A DNA stretch of 10,119 nucleotides from an uncultured Actinomycetes bacterium (GCA_900313875.1 OMSY01000040.1:1-10119), one strand, 5' to 3'. Numbered from the stretch's first letter, positions 1-8,355 are shown. Numbers and translations are program-made. Notes: generated from the sequence alone by a model not told the origin.

Positions 1-48
1 CCCGTCGAGTACGGCACCGTCATGTTCTATCTCGAGCCCCTGGAGTAG
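1..48 (+). CDS. accB: Biotin carboxyl carrier protein of acetyl-CoA carboxylase, C-terminal end only
   Basis: Only the last 15 codons are present, reading PVEYGTVMFYLEPLE and then TAG; the rest lies left of the window. In BCCP proteins the biotinyl (lipoyl-like) domain ends with a strand of the type PVEYGQPLFxIEP, and this tail fits it well. The biotinylated lysine (MKM motif) would be upstream and is not visible. The stop lies 10 bp before the accC start, the usual accB-accC arrangement, and this position is the main support for the call. BCCP carries the carboxybiotin made by AccC to the carboxyltransferase in the cytoplasm. Another biotinyl-domain protein, such as a decarboxylase subunit, could end in a similar way. 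Confidence 0.8.
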   Translation, partial: PVEYGTVMFYLEPLE

Positions 49-58
49 GAAGGCGTAC

Positions 59-1414
<1,356 letters not shown>

Positions 1415-1433
1415 CGGTAGAAAGGGGGCAGTC

Positions 1434-1796
1434 ATGGAGAATGAGATCACAGTCGATGGCTTCGGCATCTCCGCAGGCGTCATAGAGACGATCGTCGGAC
1501 TTGCCGTCGCGGACGTCGATGGTGTGGCGGGTGTCGGGTATGCCGATACCCTCTCCGGTATCCGTTCGAAGTTGAGCAGCAGCAAGAACACCCCTTCGGG
1601 CATCGAGGCGCGTGCCACCGACGAGGGAGAACTTGCCGTGAGCGTACGCCTGCAGGTCTACTATGGTTACCGCATCGCCGATGTCGCCCGTGCGGTCCGT
1701 GAGGCGGTTGCCGATGCTGCCCTGAGCCAGCTCGGCACCAGGATCGCCGCAGTCGATGTCTATGTCGATGGGGTTGTCTTCGTCGACCCGGAGTAG
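1434..1796 (+). CDS. Asp23/Gls24 family protein (DUF322, YqhY-like)
   Basis: This is a small protein of 120 residues in the Asp23/Gls24 envelope-stress family. It has the typical layout: an N-terminal strand-helix part ([20 protein letters not shown], residues 5-24), VDGVAGVG (29-36), a central strand pair with [20 protein letters not shown] (70-89), and a final strand [10 protein letters not shown] (108-117). There is no membrane segment or signal peptide, so it should be cytosolic. The ATG is preceded by AAAGGGGG at 1421-1428, a strong Shine-Dalgarno. In Bacillus subtilis the paralogue encoded right after accC (yqhY) has been linked genetically to acetyl-CoA carboxylase and lipid synthesis. 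The same position here suggests a role in tuning or supporting AccB/AccC, which is inference. The biochemical function of the family is not settled. Orthology to YqhY rather than to Asp23 itself rests on context. Confidence 0.9.
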   Translation: MENEITVDGFGISAGVIETIVGLAVADVDGVAGVGYADTLSGIRSKLSSSKNTPSGIEARATDEGELAVSVRLQVYYGYRIADVARAVREAVADAALSQLGTRIAAVDVYVDGVVFVDPE

Positions 1797-1800
1797 ACCT

Positions 1801-1806
1801 GCGAGG
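1801..1806 (+). promoter_or_regulatory. Ribosome binding site supporting the GTG start of nusB
   Basis: GCGAGG lies six bases before the GTG at 1813. It favours this start over the in-frame ATG at 1756, which would overlap the preceding gene by 41 bp and add residues ([19 protein letters not shown]) unlike any NusB N-terminus. Confidence 0.55.
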
Positions 1807-1812
1807 CTTGTC

Positions 1813-2304
1813 GTGAAGCAGCAATACGAACGCAGCAAGGCACGCCAGCAGGCTCTGCAGATCCTCTACCAGAGTGACATCTGCTCGTCTGCTGCGCCGC
1901 GCATCATAGAAGAGGGCACCTATGTCAGCGACATGGGCGAGATCGATGCTTTCGCCAGCGCGCTCGTGCAGGGGGTGACCCGGCATCTCGAACGCATCGA
2001 CGAGATGGTCGCCTCCATCTCCGAGAACTGGACCCTGTCGCGCATGCCGGTCGTCGACCGCAACATCCTGCGTATCGCGATGTACGAGCTTGCGTTCGAC
2101 GATGAGATCCCGGAGAGCGTCGCCATCAACGAGGCTGTCGAGCTGGCCAAGGATTTCGCCGGTGACGAGTCGTACCGTTTCATCAACGGGATCCTCGGCC
2201 GGGCTTCACGTATCGATTGGGAAAGCACCCCGCAGCAAGATGGAGCAGCCGTCTCCGAGGCGATGCATGGAGCATCCGATGTGGATGAAGGGACGTTCTC
2301 ATGA
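1813..2304 (+). CDS. nusB: Transcription antitermination factor NusB
   Basis: NusB pairs with NusE (ribosomal protein S10), binds boxA RNA and supports antitermination of rRNA operons. The 163-residue protein from the GTG start has the all-helical NusB fold signature. [16 protein letters not shown] (residues 7-22) is the RNA-binding N-terminal helix, and the hallmark C-terminal half runs from [12 protein letters not shown] (82-93) through [14 protein letters not shown] (100-113) to [10 protein letters not shown] (120-129). The last 33 residues, acidic and low in complexity, extend past the usual end of the family at about 130-145 residues and have no recognised domain. The gene starts 16 bp after the Asp23 stop and ends in an ATGA overlap with xseB, so the two are translationally coupled. 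A longer form from ATG 1756 is possible but less likely. Confidence 0.94.
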   Translation: MKQQYERSKARQQALQILYQSDICSSAAPRIIEEGTYVSDMGEIDAFASALVQGVTRHLERIDEMVASISENWTLSRMPVVDRNILRIAMYELAFDDEIPESVAINEAVELAKDFAGDESYRFINGILGRASRIDWESTPQQDGAAVSEAMHGASDVDEGTFS

Positions 2305-2795
2305 GCGAGACCTCGCCCGAACCCACGACGTTCGCGGAGGTCAACGAGCGGCTTGCGAGGATTGCGGACGAGGTGCATGACAAGGACCTCTCCCTCGAGA
2401 AGAGCCTCGACCTGTACGAGGAGGCCGTGCGGCTTTCGAACGATGCCCTGCTGCTCGTCCAGAAGCCCATCTTCTCACCTGAGGAGAGCGCGACACTCTC
2501 CGAGCTGAGATTCAATGACCCCTTGGAGGAGGAGTCCGCGGTTCCCGGTGACGCTTCCCCGACGATATCAGATCTGCAGAGGGAACCCGGAACCGAGCCG
2601 CAGGCGCCGCAGGCACCCGGAACGGATGTGCAGGTGGAACCTGGAACCGAATCACAGGTGTCGCAGACGTCCGGAACGGATTCGCAAGTTGAACCTGGAA
2701 CCGAATCGGAATCACGAATCGGTTCCAGGACCGAGCTGGGGTCGGGGGATTCACCTGGGGCCGAGGATTCCCCATGGACCGAGACCGGTAGGTAG
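2301..2795 (+). CDS. xseB: Exodeoxyribonuclease VII small subunit with an unusual repetitive C-terminal extension
   Basis: XseB is the small subunit of exonuclease VII, a cytoplasmic single-strand-specific nuclease of DNA repair. Residues 10-55 match the family: [20 protein letters not shown], then [20 protein letters not shown], which carries the typical (D/N)LSLEESLxLYEEG-type motif and forms the helical hairpin. Family members are usually about 70-90 residues, but this one is 164. From about residue 75 it becomes an acidic, Pro/Gly/Glu/Ser/Thr/Gln-rich tail with no predicted fold, containing an 18-residue repeat (PGTE...PGTD/SGTD...QVE). The tail uses GGA, GAA, TCA and AAT codons more than its neighbours do. 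The ATG overlaps the nusB stop, with GAAGGGA at 2287-2293 as Shine-Dalgarno. The large subunit gene xseA, often adjacent, is not in the window. Domain identity is good; the role of the tail is unknown. Confidence 0.85.
   Translation: MSETSPEPTTFAEVNERLARIADEVHDKDLSLEKSLDLYEEAVRLSNDALLLVQKPIFSPEESATLSELRFNDPLEEESAVPGDASPTISDLQREPGTEPQAPQAPGTDVQVEPGTESQVSQTSGTDSQVEPGTESESRIGSRTELGSGDSPGAEDSPWTETGR
2586..2729 (+). repeat. 54-bp tandem repeat inside the xseB tail
   Basis: Two full 54-bp units (2586-2639 and 2640-2693) encode [18 protein letters not shown] and [19 protein letters not shown] third unit starting at 2694 (PGTESE) soon degenerates. The unit length is a multiple of three, so copy number can change without a frameshift. 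Within each unit the strings CCCGGAACCGA or CCTGGAACCGA, and CCGGAACGGAT, resemble the core of the intergenic repeats around murJ (CCCGGTACCGA). Confidence 0.85.
2694..2729 (+). repeat. Inverted repeat in xseB coding sequence
   Basis: CCTGGAACCGAATCG (2694-2708) faces CGAATCGGTTCCAGG (2715-2729) across a 6-base loop, with 14 of 15 positions pairing. It would form a strong hairpin in DNA or mRNA shortly before the xseB stop. There is no following T-run, so a terminator is not supported. Confidence 0.7.
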
Positions 2796-2862
2796 AGAGA
2801 AGACGCATGAGGTGACGCGGGTTTCATCCTGCGTACAGTCTCGATCAAGCGGGTGATTATTC

Positions 2863-4749
2863 ATGGAACCAAGGATCCTTTCGAACATTTCCTCACCGGC
2901 AGATGTGAAGAAGCTCGATTCCGAGGAGCTCGAGGCCCTGGCAGCCGAGCTGCGCACCGAGATGATCGCGGTCACGTCCCTCCGCGGCGGGCACCTTGCC
3001 TCGTCCCTCGGTGTCGTCGAGCTCACGCTCGCGTTGCATCGCGTGCTCGACTGCCCGAAGGACCGGATCGTCTTCGATGTCGGTCATCAGGCCTATGCGC
3101 ACAAGCTGATCACCGGTCGTTACAAGGATTTCTACACCCTGCGCACCTTCGGGGGCATCTCCGGGTTCCCCAAGCGCGAGGAGAGCGTCTACGATGCCCA
3201 CGATGCCGGTCATGCGAGTGACTCGCTCTCGACGGCGCTTGGACTGGCCATCGCACGCGACCTCCGTGGCACCGATGAACGCATCGTCGCCGTCATCGGG
3301 GATGGCTCGATCTCGGCGGGACTCGCGCTCGAGGCCATGAACCAGATCGGGCAGCATCGGACCAAGATGACCATCATCTTGAACGACAACAGCATGTCCA
3401 TCTCCAAGAACGTCGGTGCGGTGGCACAGTATCTCACCGACCTGCGCACCAACCTGCGTTACATCAACCTCAACGAGAACCTTTCACGTCAGCTCGCCGA
3501 GACCGAGAATCCGGTGAGTCGGGCCATCCTGTCCGCGAGCAAGACCATGAAGGGGACCCTCAAGCGCGGTATGCTTGCGGAGGGCATGCTGTTCGAGGAT
3601 TTCGGCATCAAGTACCTCGGGCCGGTCAACGGACATGATGAGAAAGCGCTCGAGAGCGTGATCGCCGCTGCAGATGATTTCAACCGCCCCGTGCTCATCC
3701 ATGTGATGACCCACAAGGGTGCTGGTTACAAGCCGGCGGAGGAGTCACCCGACCTGTTCCATGGCATCGGACCCTTCGATATCGCAACCGGCGAGTTCAA
3801 GAAGAAACCGGGCGCCCCAAGCTACACCAAGGTGTTCGCCGATGCACTGCTCGCCGAAGCTGAGGAGAACCCCGATATCGTCGCCATCACGGCGGCCATG
3901 CCCTCCGGGACCGGGCTCGACGCCTTCGGTAAGAGGTTCCCGGAACGGTTCTTCGATGTCGGGATCTGCGAGGAGCATGCGGTGACGTTCGCAAGCGGAC
4001 TCGCCCTCGGTGGCAAGCTTCCGGTCGTCGCCATCTACTCGACGTTCCTCCAGCGGGCCTTCGACGAGACCGTCATCAACGTCGCGCTGCAGAACCAGCA
4101 TGTCGTCTTCTGCGTCGACCGTGCGGGTCTCGTCGGTGCCGACGGCCCCACGCATCATGGGGCTTTCGACCTTGCCTACCTGCGCAGCATCCCCAACTTC
4201 AAGATCATCGCACCATCGTCTGCGTCCGAGCTCGCCTCGGCGCTGCATACCGCGCTCCGCCTCGACGGTCCCGTCGCCATCCGTTATCCCCGTGGTGCAA
4301 CGGACGGTTCATCGACCACGGCACCCGAGATGCTTCCGGTTGGCGAATCACGTCTGCTCCGCGAAGGTTCGGATGTCGCGTTGCTGGCCGTCGGCCACAT
4401 GGTCGGACGTGCGCTCGAGGTGGCTCGGCTGCTCGAGGCGGAGGGGATCTCCGCGCGTGTCGTGGACATGCGCTGGGTCAAGCCCCTCGACGTGCAGGAG
4501 GTACGTGCTGCGGCCCGCTCGACCTCGCTCGTGGTGACGATCGAGGATGGCAGCCTCATCGGTGGGTTCGGCACTGCGGTCAGCGAGGTGGTCGCTGCTG
4601 AGGGGTATGCGACCAAGGTACTCCCCTTTGGTTTACCTGATAGGTTTATTCAACAGGGTGACATCGAGGAGCTCTTCGAGACGGTCGGTCTTGCACCCGA
4701 GCAGATCGCCGCCCAGGTCGTGCATGCTCTGCCGACCCTCATGGCCTGA
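2863..4749 (+). CDS. dxs: 1-deoxy-D-xylulose-5-phosphate synthase
   Basis: Dxs is a thiamine-diphosphate enzyme that condenses pyruvate with glyceraldehyde 3-phosphate, the first step of the MEP isoprenoid pathway. At 628 residues it has the normal length. Landmarks in order are RGGHLASSLG (41-50, with the active-site H44), DVGHQAYAHKLITGR (72-86), the ThDP/Mg motif GDGSISAG to NDN (146-153, 174-176), and HKGAGYKPAE (274-283) with H290. The transketolase pyrimidine domain has DVGICEEHAVTFASGLA (345-361, with catalytic E350) and GADGPTHHGAFD (405-416, with H411). A C-terminal transketolase domain follows from about residue 490. The start has a modest GGGTGA (2851-2856). The 67 bp upstream hold only a poor promoter candidate (GTGACG 2812, TACAGT 2834). 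Codons 589-597 form a local rare-codon, AT-rich patch unlike the rest of the gene. The ispA gene that often precedes dxs is absent. Confidence 0.97.
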   Translation: MEPRILSNISSPADVKKLDSEELEALAAELRTEMIAVTSLRGGHLASSLGVVELTLALHRVLDCPKDRIVFDVGHQAYAHKLITGRYKDFYTLRTFGGISGFPKREESVYDAHDAGHASDSLSTALGLAIARDLRGTDERIVAVIGDGSISAGLALEAMNQIGQHRTKMTIILNDNSMSISKNVGAVAQYLTDLRTNLRYINLNENLSRQLAETENPVSRAILSASKTMKGTLKRGMLAEGMLFEDFGIKYLGPVNGHDEKALESVIAAADDFNRPVLIHVMTHKGAGYKPAEESPDLFHGIGPFDIATGEFKKKPGAPSYTKVFADALLAEAEENPDIVAITAAMPSGTGLDAFGKRFPERFFDVGICEEHAVTFASGLALGGKLPVVAIYSTFLQRAFDETVINVALQNQHVVFCVDRAGLVGADGPTHHGAFDLAYLRSIPNFKIIAPSSASELASALHTALRLDGPVAIRYPRGATDGSSTTAPEMLPVGESRLLREGSDVALLAVGHMVGRALEVARLLEAEGISARVVDMRWVKPLDVQEVRAAARSTSLVVTIEDGSLIGGFGTAVSEVVAAEGYATKVLPFGLPDRFIQQGDIEELFETVGLAPEQIAAQVVHALPTLMA

Positions 4750-4771
4750 GCGTCACCTGGTTCCCGTTCCG

Positions 4772-5575
4772 ATGGCGGTCAAGAAGACACGGCTCGATGA
4801 CCTCTGCGTCGCGCGGGGGCTCTTCGATGATGTGGAGCAGGCGCAGCGTTCCATCCTCGCAGGCGAGGTGTATGTGGATGATGAGCCGCTCTACAGCCGT
4901 GCTGCGCGTATCCCGGTGGATTCGGTCGTGCGCCTCAAGTCCCACGGCAGCTACGTCTCCCGCGGGGGAGAGAAGCTCGCCGGTGCGCTCGATGTCTTCG
5001 GTTTCGACCCCACCGGTCTCGTTTGCCTCGATTGTGGGGCCTCGACCGGTGGTTTCACCGATTGCCTGTTGAAGCGGGGAGCCAAGAGCGTCTGTGCGGT
5101 CGATGTCGGGTACGGGCAGTTCGCATGGCAGCTTCGCAACGATGAACGCGTGCGGCTCTTCGAGCGCACGAACATCAACCTGCTCGATCCGGAGGCGGCT
5201 GGTGCCCCCTTCGACCTTGCCGTGGCGGATATCTCGTTTGCACCCCTGCATTCCTACATCGGGGCGGTCCGTCGCCTGCTTTCCGATGAGGGCACGCTCA
5301 TCACGCTCGTCAAGCCCCAGTTCGAGGCGCATCGTTCGCAGATCGGGTCGGGGGGACTCGTTCTCGATGCTGCGGTCCACGAGGAGGTCCTCATCCGTGC
5401 GCTCGGGACATGTCGGGAGAACGGGCTCGAACCGCAGGCGCTCACGTATTCGCCGATCACCGGTGCAAAGGGCAACATCGAGTTCCTGCTCATGGCGACC
5501 TGTGGGGCGGCCGGCCAAGTCGTTGACGTTGCGGGCGTCGTCGCACGGGCGCATAATGCACACGACGTGTCTTGA
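4772..5575 (+). CDS. tlyA: TlyA-family rRNA (cytidine-2'-O)-methyltransferase
   Basis: The protein has an S4 RNA-binding domain (about residues 5-62) followed by an FtsJ/RrmJ-like SAM methyltransferase domain. The SAM loop is CLDCGASTGGFTD (85-97), and the catalytic K-D-K-E tetrad appears as K68 (SRGGEKLAGAL), D153 (VADISF), K181 (LVKPQFE) and E237 (GNIEFLL). The spacing is that of TlyA proteins, which 2'-O-methylate cytidines of 16S and/or 23S rRNA and set sensitivity to capreomycin and viomycin in mycobacteria. An older annotation is hemolysin A. At 267 residues the length is typical. The ATG at 4772 is chosen because the S4 domain starts immediately after it. Upstream in-frame sequence lies inside dxs. 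No purine-rich Shine-Dalgarno precedes this start; instead it lies in sequence resembling the GGTTCCCGGTACCG repeat. The dxs stop is 22 bp upstream. Confidence 0.93.
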   Translation: MAVKKTRLDDLCVARGLFDDVEQAQRSILAGEVYVDDEPLYSRAARIPVDSVVRLKSHGSYVSRGGEKLAGALDVFGFDPTGLVCLDCGASTGGFTDCLLKRGAKSVCAVDVGYGQFAWQLRNDERVRLFERTNINLLDPEAAGAPFDLAVADISFAPLHSYIGAVRRLLSDEGTLITLVKPQFEAHRSQIGSGGLVLDAAVHEEVLIRALGTCRENGLEPQALTYSPITGAKGNIEFLLMATCGAAGQVVDVAGVVARAHNAHDVS

Positions 5576-5639
5576 AGCCGATCATGCCGACGGTGCAGCG
5601 GACTCGGAGGGACAATCTGATGTCATATAGGGAGCAACG

Positions 5640-6542
5640 ATGAAGGTCGCATTGGTGCCCAACCATGGGATGGCCAAGAGCAGGGATGCAGCCGAGCGGT
5701 TGGGTGACTGGTTGCGGGGCAAGGGCGAGGAGGTCCACATCGAAGGTGCCTCCGTCCTGGATGCCGATGGGGAAGGCGAGGCGACCGAGGCATGGTATGC
5801 GGTGCGCGACGCCCGGGGGCATGTGCAGGAGGTCCTGCACGACCATGCGATGGATGTGCGGTCCTGCGATCTGGTGATCGCGCTCGGCGGGGATGGGACC
5901 ACGTTGCGAGCGGCCCGTCTCGTCGGGTTCTCGGGCATCCCGCTGCTGAGCCTCAACTTCGGTCGGCTCGGGTTCCTGTCCGGTGGGGACGCGGGCGATA
6001 TGTTCGATGTCGTCACGCAGGCCATGCGTGACGAGCTGCGCATCTCGCCACGTGCAGCCCTGTCCGTCGAGGTCCTTCACGCATCAGGGGGTGCGGACCT
6101 CTACTTTGCACTCAACGAGGCCGTGCTCCATGCGGACACCTGCAAGGCGGTCGATTTCTCCCTTGCGGTCAACGACGTCGAGCTGTTCACGATGCGTGGG
6201 GATGGGATCATCGTCTGCACCGCGACGGGATCGACGGCCTATGCGCTTTCCGCGGGAGGGCCGTTCGTGACCCCGGAGCATCGTGGTCCCCTGATCGTCC
6301 CGCTCGCACCGCATACGCTCAAGGCACGGCCGGTCGTCTGCGGAAGCGATGATGTGGTGGGCATCGTGCGCCAGGACACCACCTCATCCGATGTGCATCT
6401 GTTCGTCGATGGGAAGATGACGCAGGCCGGGGATGGGGGGAACTCGGCCATCTCCATACGCCGTGGTCCAGCGGATGTGATCCTGCTCAAGCCCAAGGCG
6501 GACACGTTCTACCGTTCGTGCGCGCGGACGTTCCTGTCCTGA
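5640..6542 (+). CDS. nadK: NAD kinase
   Basis: NadK phosphorylates NAD+ to NADP+ in the cytoplasm and is the only route to NADP in most bacteria. At 300 residues it fits the family. The signature GGDGT (83-87) is in LVIALGGDGTTLRAAR, followed by LNFGRLGFLS (105-114), the NE pair (159-160), and the second hallmark block from GDGIIVCTATGSTAYALSAG (187-206). The C-terminal sandwich includes LKARPVV (227-233) and LFVDGKM (254-260). The ATG follows AGGGAG at 5629-5634 with a 5-base spacer. The 64-bp gap after tlyA holds no obvious promoter or hairpin. A tlyA-nadK-recN order is common in actinobacteria. An insertion at about residues 42-60 (DADGEGEATEAWYAVRDAR), between the first strand-helix unit and the GGDGT domain, is variable in the family. 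Confidence 0.96.
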   Translation: MKVALVPNHGMAKSRDAAERLGDWLRGKGEEVHIEGASVLDADGEGEATEAWYAVRDARGHVQEVLHDHAMDVRSCDLVIALGGDGTTLRAARLVGFSGIPLLSLNFGRLGFLSGGDAGDMFDVVTQAMRDELRISPRAALSVEVLHASGGADLYFALNEAVLHADTCKAVDFSLAVNDVELFTMRGDGIIVCTATGSTAYALSAGGPFVTPEHRGPLIVPLAPHTLKARPVVCGSDDVVGIVRQDTTSSDVHLFVDGKMTQAGDGGNSAISIRRGPADVILLKPKADTFYRSCARTFLS

Positions 6543-6568
6543 GTGACCGGTCGTGAGGTGAGGGAAAC

Positions 6569-8206
6569 GTGCTCGAGAAGCTTGTCGTGAGGAACATCGC
6601 GCTCGTGGCCGACGCCACGCTCGTCTTCTCGCCGCATCTCACCGTGCTTTCAGGTGAGACCGGTGCGGGCAAGACGGCGCTTCTCTTTGCGCTGCGTCTG
6701 CTCTCGGGGGAGCGTTCGGATTCCTCGATGGTGCGCGATGGCGAGGGTTCTGCTTCCGTCGAGGGCACGTTCGCCCTGGATGATGGCCGCAGGCTCCTTG
6801 CGCAGCGCCTGATAGCCGCCTCTGGGCGGAGTCGCTGCATGCTCGATGGCAAGCGCTGCACGGTTGCGGAGCTGGCGCGGGCGGTGCGTCCGTTGCTCGA
6901 CCTGCATGGTCAGCACGAGCAGCAGGTCCTGCTGCAGACCGCTTCCCATGTGAGGTTCCTCGACGCATGGATCGGCGAGGAGGCCCTTCGGACGAGGGAT
7001 GCTTATGAGGAGGCGTTCGACAGGCATGCGGCGGCATGCGCGGAGCATGCGGCATTGGTTCGCGCGGCTTCCGCGAGCATCGAGCAACGTGAGCTTGCAC
7101 GTCTTGCCCTGCAGGCGATAGATGCCGTGAACCCCTATGAGGGGGAATACGAGGAGCTCGAAGCCGCGTTGCCGAAGCTGGAGCATGCCGACGCGCTTGC
7201 GCAGGCGGCCTCCAGCGCCTTGCAGGTCCTGCGTCGTGAAGGCGGCGTGGAGGATGCGCTTGCCGAGGTGTCCATGGAGCTCGGCCGGGAGAGTGGCATC
7301 GACAAGCGGCTCGATGGGTTCGCCGAGATGGCGGATGACATCCTCGTCCAGGTCGAGGAGCTGTCGAGTGACCTGCGGGCCTATCGGGACAGTCTCGAAT
7401 ACGACCCGCAGGTGCTGGTACGGTATCAGGACCGGCTGGCGGCGCTTGACGGGCTGTGCAAACGGTATGGCCCGGGCATCGAGGATGTCTTTGCCCGTGC
7501 AGCGGATGCAAGGCGCACGCTGACGCTTGCCGAAGAGGGAAACGAGGCGCTCGAGGAGTCGCAGGCGAGGGTCGGGGAGGCCGAGAAGGCACTCGTCGCG
7601 GCTGCGGATGCGTTGGCGCGTGTACGGGGCGAGGGGGTCGATGCCTTCTCCGATGCGCTGACCGCGGCCACGACGGCGCTTGCGATGGGCGGTGCATCGT
7701 TCACGATGGGCGTGAGCGACCTGCCCCGTTCCGCATGGACACGTGAGGGCACACAGCATCTCGAGCTGCTGTACTCGCCGGGACCCGCCGTGGCCCCGCG
7801 CCCGCTCGCGAGGATCGCGTCGGGCGGTGAGCTGTCGCGTGTGATGCTCGCGCTCATCTCGGAAGTCGATGTCGCGGCTGCGGGGACGCTCGTCTTCGAC
7901 GAGGTGGATACCGGCATCGGTGGTTCGACGGCGACGCTCGTGGCAGAGCACCTTGCACGGCTGAGCGCGACGCATCAGGTGATCGTGGTGACGCATCTCG
8001 CCCAGGTCGCGGTCTTCGCCGATGCGCAGCTTCTCGTCGAGAAGACGGCTGCAGCTGGGGGCATGCCCGTGACGGGAGTGCGCATGCTCGAAGGGGAGGA
8101 GCGGGTTGCCGAGATCGCCCGCATGCTTTCCGGGGATGATGGTGCGGTTTCGCTCGAGCATGCGCGGGCGCTGCTGGCCTCGGCTGAGGAGACGAAGGCG
8201 CACTGA
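6569..8206 (+). CDS. recN: DNA repair protein RecN (SMC-like ATPase)
   Basis: RecN is a cytoplasmic SMC/Rad50-like ATPase that acts early in recombinational repair of double-strand breaks. The 545-residue protein has Walker A GETGAGKT (29-36), the Q-rich stretch DLHGQHEQQVLLQ (111-123), and a long alanine- and glutamate-rich coiled-coil middle (about 135-350) with the RecN-type LDGLCKRYGPGIEDV (293-307). The C-terminal ATPase half has the ABC signature ASGGELSR (417-424), Walker B TLVFDEVDTGIGG (440-452) and the H-loop THLAQV (475-480, H476). The gene starts with GTG at 6569, preceded by GAGGTGAGGG (6555-6564), and the second residue opens the usual beta strand LEKLVVRNIALV. Walker A ends in T rather than the more common S, a harmless variant. 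nadK ends 26 bp upstream. No argR precedes it, unlike in Bacillus. Confidence 0.96.
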   Translation: MLEKLVVRNIALVADATLVFSPHLTVLSGETGAGKTALLFALRLLSGERSDSSMVRDGEGSASVEGTFALDDGRRLLAQRLIAASGRSRCMLDGKRCTVAELARAVRPLLDLHGQHEQQVLLQTASHVRFLDAWIGEEALRTRDAYEEAFDRHAAACAEHAALVRAASASIEQRELARLALQAIDAVNPYEGEYEELEAALPKLEHADALAQAASSALQVLRREGGVEDALAEVSMELGRESGIDKRLDGFAEMADDILVQVEELSSDLRAYRDSLEYDPQVLVRYQDRLAALDGLCKRYGPGIEDVFARAADARRTLTLAEEGNEALEESQARVGEAEKALVAAADALARVRGEGVDAFSDALTAATTALAMGGASFTMGVSDLPRSAWTREGTQHLELLYSPGPAVAPRPLARIASGGELSRVMLALISEVDVAAAGTLVFDEVDTGIGGSTATLVAEHLARLSATHQVIVVTHLAQVAVFADAQLLVEKTAAAGGMPVTGVRMLEGEERVAEIARMLSGDDGAVSLEHARALLASAEETKAH

Positions 8207-8230
8207 CGCCGGCTTCCGGGACGGTTTGCC

Positions 8231-8252
8231 GGTTAGGCTGGCCTTAGGTTCC
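8231..8252 (+). repeat. 22-bp direct repeat, left copy
   Basis: GGTTAGGCTGGCCTTAGG followed by TTCC is identical to positions 8334-8355, 103 bp away. The two copies bracket the GGTTCCCGGTACCG array. The left copy runs into a GGTTCCCGGTACCG unit, while the right copy runs into a GGTTCCGGGAACC palindrome. Confidence 0.9.
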
Positions 8253-8330
8253 CGGTACCGGATGGCGTTGGTTCCCGGGGCGTTGGTTCCCGGTACCGAA
8301 TGGCCGCGTTGGTTCCCGGTACCGAATGGC
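8247..8330 (+). repeat. Array of GGTTCCCGGTACCG units
   Basis: There are exact copies of GGTTCCCGGTACCG at 8247-8260, 8285-8298 and 8311-8324, and a degenerate copy GGTTCCCGGGGCG at 8270-8282. The units are joined by GGATGGCGTT- or GAATGGC-type spacers, so the extended unit reads about TTGGTTCCCGGTACCGAATGGC. Each unit contains the 8-bp palindrome CGGTACCG. Confidence 0.9.
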
Positions 8331-8333
8331 GCT

Positions 8334-8355
8334 GGTTAGGCTGGCCTTAGGTTCC
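8334..8355 (+). repeat. 22-bp direct repeat, right copy
   Basis: This is an exact second copy of 8231-8252. Its last six bases form the left arm of the palindrome GGTTCC-G-GGAACC at 8350-8362. Confidence 0.9.

Noticed and set aside
1756..1812. Longer nusB from the ATG at 1756
   Set aside because: It would overlap the Asp23 gene by 41 bp, the extra residues do not resemble NusB, and a GTG with a properly spaced GCGAGG lies at 1813.
2812..2839. Possible promoter before dxs (GTGACG, 16 bp, TACAGT)
   Set aside because: Each hexamer matches the consensus at only four positions and the spacer is short; this is expected by chance in a gap of this size.
3931..3952. GAGGTTCCCGGAACGGTTC in dxs as a further repeat copy
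   Set aside because: It encodes the ordinary KRFPERF segment of Dxs with normal codons, so the partial GGTTCCCGGAAC match is best treated as chance.
4547..4771. Extended tlyA beginning inside dxs
   Set aside because: The extra 75 residues are out-of-frame dxs sequence, and the S4 domain begins right at the ATG at 4772.
6650..8203. Long minus-strand open frame (about 517 codons) opposite recN
   Set aside because: RecN on the plus strand has all ATPase motifs. The antisense translation is Arg/His-rich with no motif, typical of a shadow frame in GC-rich DNA.
8209..8232. CCGGC...GCCGG hairpin after the recN stop as an intrinsic terminator
   Set aside because: The stem is only five base pairs with a 14-base loop and no T-run follows.
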